Positions 61,701 to 64,000 of a DNA stretch of 64,000 nucleotides are shown in pieces (the first letter of the stretch is position 1; the number at the start of each line of letters is the position of its first letter). A model generated the notes under the pieces. The model worked only from the letters and a program-made list of their open reading frames with translations. It was not told where the DNA came from and did no database searches. The DNA lies in NCBI RefSeq assembly GCF_023101665.1, contig NZ_CP082161.1:7254001-7318000 (forward strand). Reading direction: 5' to 3'. This DNA is from Bradyrhizobium sp. 195 (GTDB lineage: Bacteria > Pseudomonadota > Alphaproteobacteria > Rhizobiales > Xanthobacteraceae). The position numbers and the translations under genes were made by a program.

Positions 61701-64000
61701 CGCGTGATTCGCTGCTTCGGGCTTTCGATGTCGCAAAAAAAACCGGCGACCTCACGTTCGCCGCGTACGCCCGCGTCAATCTGAATTCGAATCTGCTCGC
61801 GGCTGGTGACCCGCTCGCCGAGGTGCAACGCGAAGTCGAGAGTGGCCTCGCGTTTGCGAAAACGGCACAGTTCGGGCTGGTCGTTGATGTTGTCGTCAGC
61901 CAACTGCAGCTCGTCCGAACCCTGCGGGGGCTGACGTCGAAATTCGGCTCTTTCGACGATGAGCAGTTTGAAGAGCTTCAGACGGAGCGCCGGTTCGCCG
62001 AGAATGCCAACCTCATGCGAGCGGATTGCTGGTATTGGATCCGAAAGCAGCAGGCGCGCTTTTTTGCAGGCGACTACGCGGCTGCGATTGAGGCGTCACA
62101 AAGGGCGCAGCGGCTGCTGTGGACGTCTATATCCCAGCTCGAAACCGCCGAATACGAATTCTATGGTGCATTGTCGCTCGCGATGGCCTGCGCTTCCGCC
62201 GCGCCTGCCCAGCACCGGGAGTATCTCGCGGCACTGGCGGCGCACCGGAGACAGATCCAAACCTGGGCAAAGAATTGTCCGGAGAATTTCGAGAATCGCG
62301 CTGCTCTTGTCGAGGCGGAGGTCGCCCGCTTGGAGGGCCGCGAGCTCGATGCCGAGCGCCTCTATGAACAAGCTATCCGCTCGGCCCGCGCCAATGGCTT
62401 TGTTCAAAACGACGCGCTTGCCAACGAACTCGCCGCACGCTTCTACGCGGCGCGCGGGTTTGAGAGAATCGCTCGTGCGTACTTGGCCGACGCTCGGCGT
62501 GCTTATTTGCGGTGGGGAGCTGATGGCAAGGTGCGGCAACTCGACCGCGTCTATGCCCACCTGGCAGAGGAAACACCGGCGCCCGGCCCGACGAGCACGA
62601 TCGGGGCCCCCCTGGAGCAGCTCGACCTCGCCACAGTCATCAAGTTGTCGCAAGCGGTCTCGGGCGCAATCGTCCGGGAGAAGCTGCTCAGCACCGTCAT
62701 GCGCACCGCTATCGAGCACGCGGGCGCCGAGCGCGGCCTGTTGATTCTGTCGCACGGTGCTGAGTTGCGAATTGCCGCCGAAGCGACCACCGACGGCGAC
62801 ACGGTTGTCGTGCAACTGCGCGACGAGCCCGTGACTGCAGCGCTCCTGCCGGAGGCGATCCTCAACTACATCTTGCGTACGCGGGAGAGCATCATCCTCG
62901 ATGATGCCGCAGCCCAGAAACCGTTTTCAGGGGATCCCTACATCATTCAGCGACAAGCGCGCTCTGTTCTCGGCCTGCCGGTGATCGCTCATGCCAATTT
63001 CATCGGCGTGCTGTACCTGGAAAACAATCTGGCTGCGCATGTCTTCGCGCCGGGTCGGATCGCGGTGCTAAAGCTGCTCGCCTCGCAGGCGGCAATCGCG
63101 CTGGAGAATGCTCACTTGTACCAGGATCTCGCAGATCGCGAGGCTAGGATTCGGCGTCTGGTCGAGGCCAACATCATCGGGATTATCATCTGGGAGCTTG
63201 GAGGTCGGATTCTGGAGGCGAATGATGCGTTTCTCCGCATCGTAGGATACGATCGCGCGGATCTCATTTCGGGCCGCCTGCGCTGGACTGACCTTACACC
63301 GCCGGAGTGGCTCGACCGCCACGTGCAATTGTGGATTCCGGAGCTAAAGATGATGGGGAGCGTGCAGCCGTTCGAGAAGGAATATTTCCGCAAGGACGGC
63401 AGCCGCGTGCCCGTATTGATCGGCATGGCTGCATTCGACGAACGACGAGATTACGGCGTCTCTTTTGTCGTCGACCTGACGGAGCGCAAGCGGTCGGAAG
63501 AAGCACTGCGGCAGAGCGAGGAGCGCTTTCGCACCCTTGTACAATTCTCCTTCGACGTCTACTGGGAATCCGATGCGCAGCATCGCTTCACCCGCCAGGA
63601 GTTCGGCCAAGGTCTTGCCGACGCGCCGGCGCCTGGCTCTGAAATTGGGCAGACGTGGTGGGAAGCGCCCTATTTGGAGCCTGACGCGGAGGCCTGGCGC
63701 AAGCACCGGGAGACGCTCGATGCCCACCTGCCGTTCCGTGATTTCGAGCTGGCGCGGCCTACGTCTGACGGCGGCAAACGCTACGTGTCCATCTCGGGAC
63801 TGCCGGTCCTCGACAATGCAGGGCGCTTCATCGGTTACCGCGGCGTCGGACGGGACACCACCGCGCGCAAGCAGGCCGAAGAGACCTTGCGGGAGGCGCA
63901 AGGGGAATTGGCGCATGCGAACCGCCTCGCCACCATGGGTGAGCTCACGGCCTCGATCGCCCATGAAGTAAGCCAGCCGATCGCTGGAGCATCGATGAAT
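58748..64000 (+). CDS. Giant fusion: Ser/Thr kinase-like - STAND ATPase - GAF - PAS - PAS - histidine kinase (3' truncated by window)
   Basis: At least 1751 residues, open from ATG 58748 to the window end. Order seen: a protein-kinase-like domain (about 1-270; HKDIKPHN at 122-129, APE-like YMAPEQTGR), a STAND/AAA ATPase (Walker A GYAGIGKS at about 325-332; LFLDDLQWLDSATLDLLEDL), a long helical region, a GAF domain (about 1290-1475, LIGVLYLENNL-like segment), two PAS domains, and the start of a HisKA domain with the phospho-His near 1738 (ASIAHEVSQPI). The kinase-like domain lacks the VAIK lysine, and DFG reads GFG, so it may be inactive. The rest of the kinase lies past the window. This architecture is typical of Rhizobiales. 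Confidence 0.9.
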   Translation, partial: MDSDFQVLWEDDDRIFCRASRQGSDGGRKTVLAVLPAEHAPSTSRDRLAHEYALKDELDGAWALRPLELVSEGSRPVLLLEDPGGEPLERQLQAPMQVGTFLHLALHITAALGKVHQRGLVHKDIKPHNIIVNRATGGVKLTGFGIASRLPRERQLPEPPETIAGTLAYMAPEQTGRMNRSIDARSDLYALGVTFYQMLAGAPPFTAADPMEWVHCHIARRPVPPGERRKQVPNSLSAIIMKLLAKTAEERYQTATGLESDLRRCLAAWEARQGIDDFPLGERDIPDRLLIPETLYGRARDIEVLLAAFDRMVQSGTPELVLVSGYAGIGKSAVVNELHKVLVPSRGLFADGKFDQYKRDIPYATLAQAFRSLLRGLLAKSEVELAPWRDALHKALGPNGGLLVDLVPELKLIIGEPPRVPDLALQDAQRRFHQVVRQFIGVFARPEHPLALFLDDLQWLDSATLDLLEDLLTQADVSHLLMIGAYRDNEVDAAHPLRRKIAAIKNRSGIVEEIALAPLATEHVGQLIADSLRCEPSYAASLVQLVQEKAGGNPFFAIQFLYELVEERLLAFDHTSSCWTWDLDLIRAKEYTDNVVDLMVGKLARLPANTQAALQQLACLGNTATIPLLVLVLGRSAAEVDAALWEAAHEELVERRQGSYRFTHDRVQEAAYSSKPEAERAEAHLAIGRLLAANSPTEQHGDVIFDIVNQLNRGVALITSQDEQAKLTELNLLAAKRAKASTAYDSALTYLNAGAALLPEDCWESRYELAFSLEINRAECEFLTGALAEAERRLMALSACAAGPVELATVSCLRIDLYTRLDRSSDAIAVALDYLRHLTIDWPPHPTEEEARSEYDRVRSQLGGRRIEALIDLPIMSDPVSLATLGVLTRLLPPALFTDLNLFSLTVCRAVNLSLEHGNCDASCVAYMRLGMIAGPRFGDYEAGFQFGLLGYELVERRGLTRFHAQTYMLFGAHLAPWTRHVRTARDSLLRAFDVAKKTGDLTFAAYARVNLNSNLLAAGDPLAEVQREVESGLAFAKTAQFGLVVDVVVSQLQLVRTLRGLTSKFGSFDDEQFEELQTERRFAENANLMRADCWYWIRKQQARFFAGDYAAAIEASQRAQRLLWTSISQLETAEYEFYGALSLAMACASAAPAQHREYLAALAAHRRQIQTWAKNCPENFENRAALVEAEVARLEGRELDAERLYEQAIRSARANGFVQNDALANELAARFYAARGFERIARAYLADARRAYLRWGADGKVRQLDRVYAHLAEETPAPGPTSTIGAPLEQLDLATVIKLSQAVSGAIVREKLLSTVMRTAIEHAGAERGLLILSHGAELRIAAEATTDGDTVVVQLRDEPVTAALLPEAILNYILRTRESIILDDAAAQKPFSGDPYIIQRQARSVLGLPVIAHANFIGVLYLENNLAAHVFAPGRIAVLKLLASQAAIALENAHLYQDLADREARIRRLVEANIIGIIIWELGGRILEANDAFLRIVGYDRADLISGRLRWTDLTPPEWLDRHVQLWIPELKMMGSVQPFEKEYFRKDGSRVPVLIGMAAFDERRDYGVSFVVDLTERKRSEEALRQSEERFRTLVQFSFDVYWESDAQHRFTRQEFGQGLADAPAPGSEIGQTWWEAPYLEPDAEAWRKHRETLDAHLPFRDFELARPTSDGGKRYVSISGLPVLDNAGRFIGYRGVGRDTTARKQAEETLREAQGELAHANRLATMGELTASIAHEVSQPIAGASMN

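Noticed and set aside
1..64000. CRISPR arrays and rRNA genes
   Set aside because: No regularly spaced direct repeats of CRISPR type and no rRNA-like sequence were seen anywhere.

Overview
The window is high-GC DNA that reads like an alphaproteobacterium of the Bradyrhizobium/Rhodopseudomonas type. Evidence for this: dense (S/G)-rich coding with strong third-position GC, palindromic intergenic elements of the kinds common in that group, a GcrA-like protein, a complete gltIJKL-type amino-acid ABC operon, many orphan periplasmic binding proteins, and a giant kinase/STAND-ATPase/histidine-kinase fusion of a type typical of Rhizobiales. This is inference from gene content; no rRNA or full tRNA lies in the window.

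Left part (1 to about 37.0 kb) looks like ordinary chromosome. It holds the end of a DHA2 efflux pump with an AhpD-like protein; a D-amino-acid aminotransferase; gltIJKL (minus strand) for acidic amino-acid uptake; an M20 peptidase divergent from a flavin monooxygenase; a catabolic-looking group (benzoylformate-decarboxylase-like ThDP enzyme, GFA-like protein, old yellow enzyme with a frameshift, aldehyde dehydrogenase, SDR); a PspA/YiaA-type envelope-stress pair facing a TetR repressor across three palindromic operators; a membrane-anchored GH3 enzyme; a DUF4173 protein with a coupled response regulator and histidine kinase; AlkB-like and alpha/beta-hydrolase-like proteins. A TetR gene then faces an acyl-CoA-ligase/nitroreductase/MFS operon across a near-perfect palindrome. 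A mandelate-racemase-fold enzyme, RidA, Nudix, a LivK-type binding protein, DUF488 and DUF2945 proteins follow.

At 37086-37128 there is a 43-bp copy of the 3' part of a tRNA-Val(GAC), ending exactly at the anticodon. This looks like the edge of an integrated element. Right of it the DNA changes: lower and uneven GC, gene relics (including a broken tyrosine recombinase at 39.5 kb), long non-coding gaps, dispersed repeats and frameshifted genes. The readable cargo is nearly all sensing and signalling: a doubly membrane-anchored TAXI binding protein, a PAS-PAS histidine kinase, a frameshifted hydrolase-cyclase fusion, three PF04392-type orphan binding proteins, dodecin, a GcrA-like regulator, a CACHE-HAMP cyclase, an HD phosphohydrolase, a SAM-cyclase-STAND protein and the giant kinase fusion that runs off the right edge.

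The most interesting unit is this last cluster (51.4 to 64.0 kb): two class III nucleotide cyclases flanking an HD hydrolase, followed by two large STAND-ATPase proteins with different output domains. It may be a second-messenger signalling module carried on an island, but that is inference from adjacency and domain content only.
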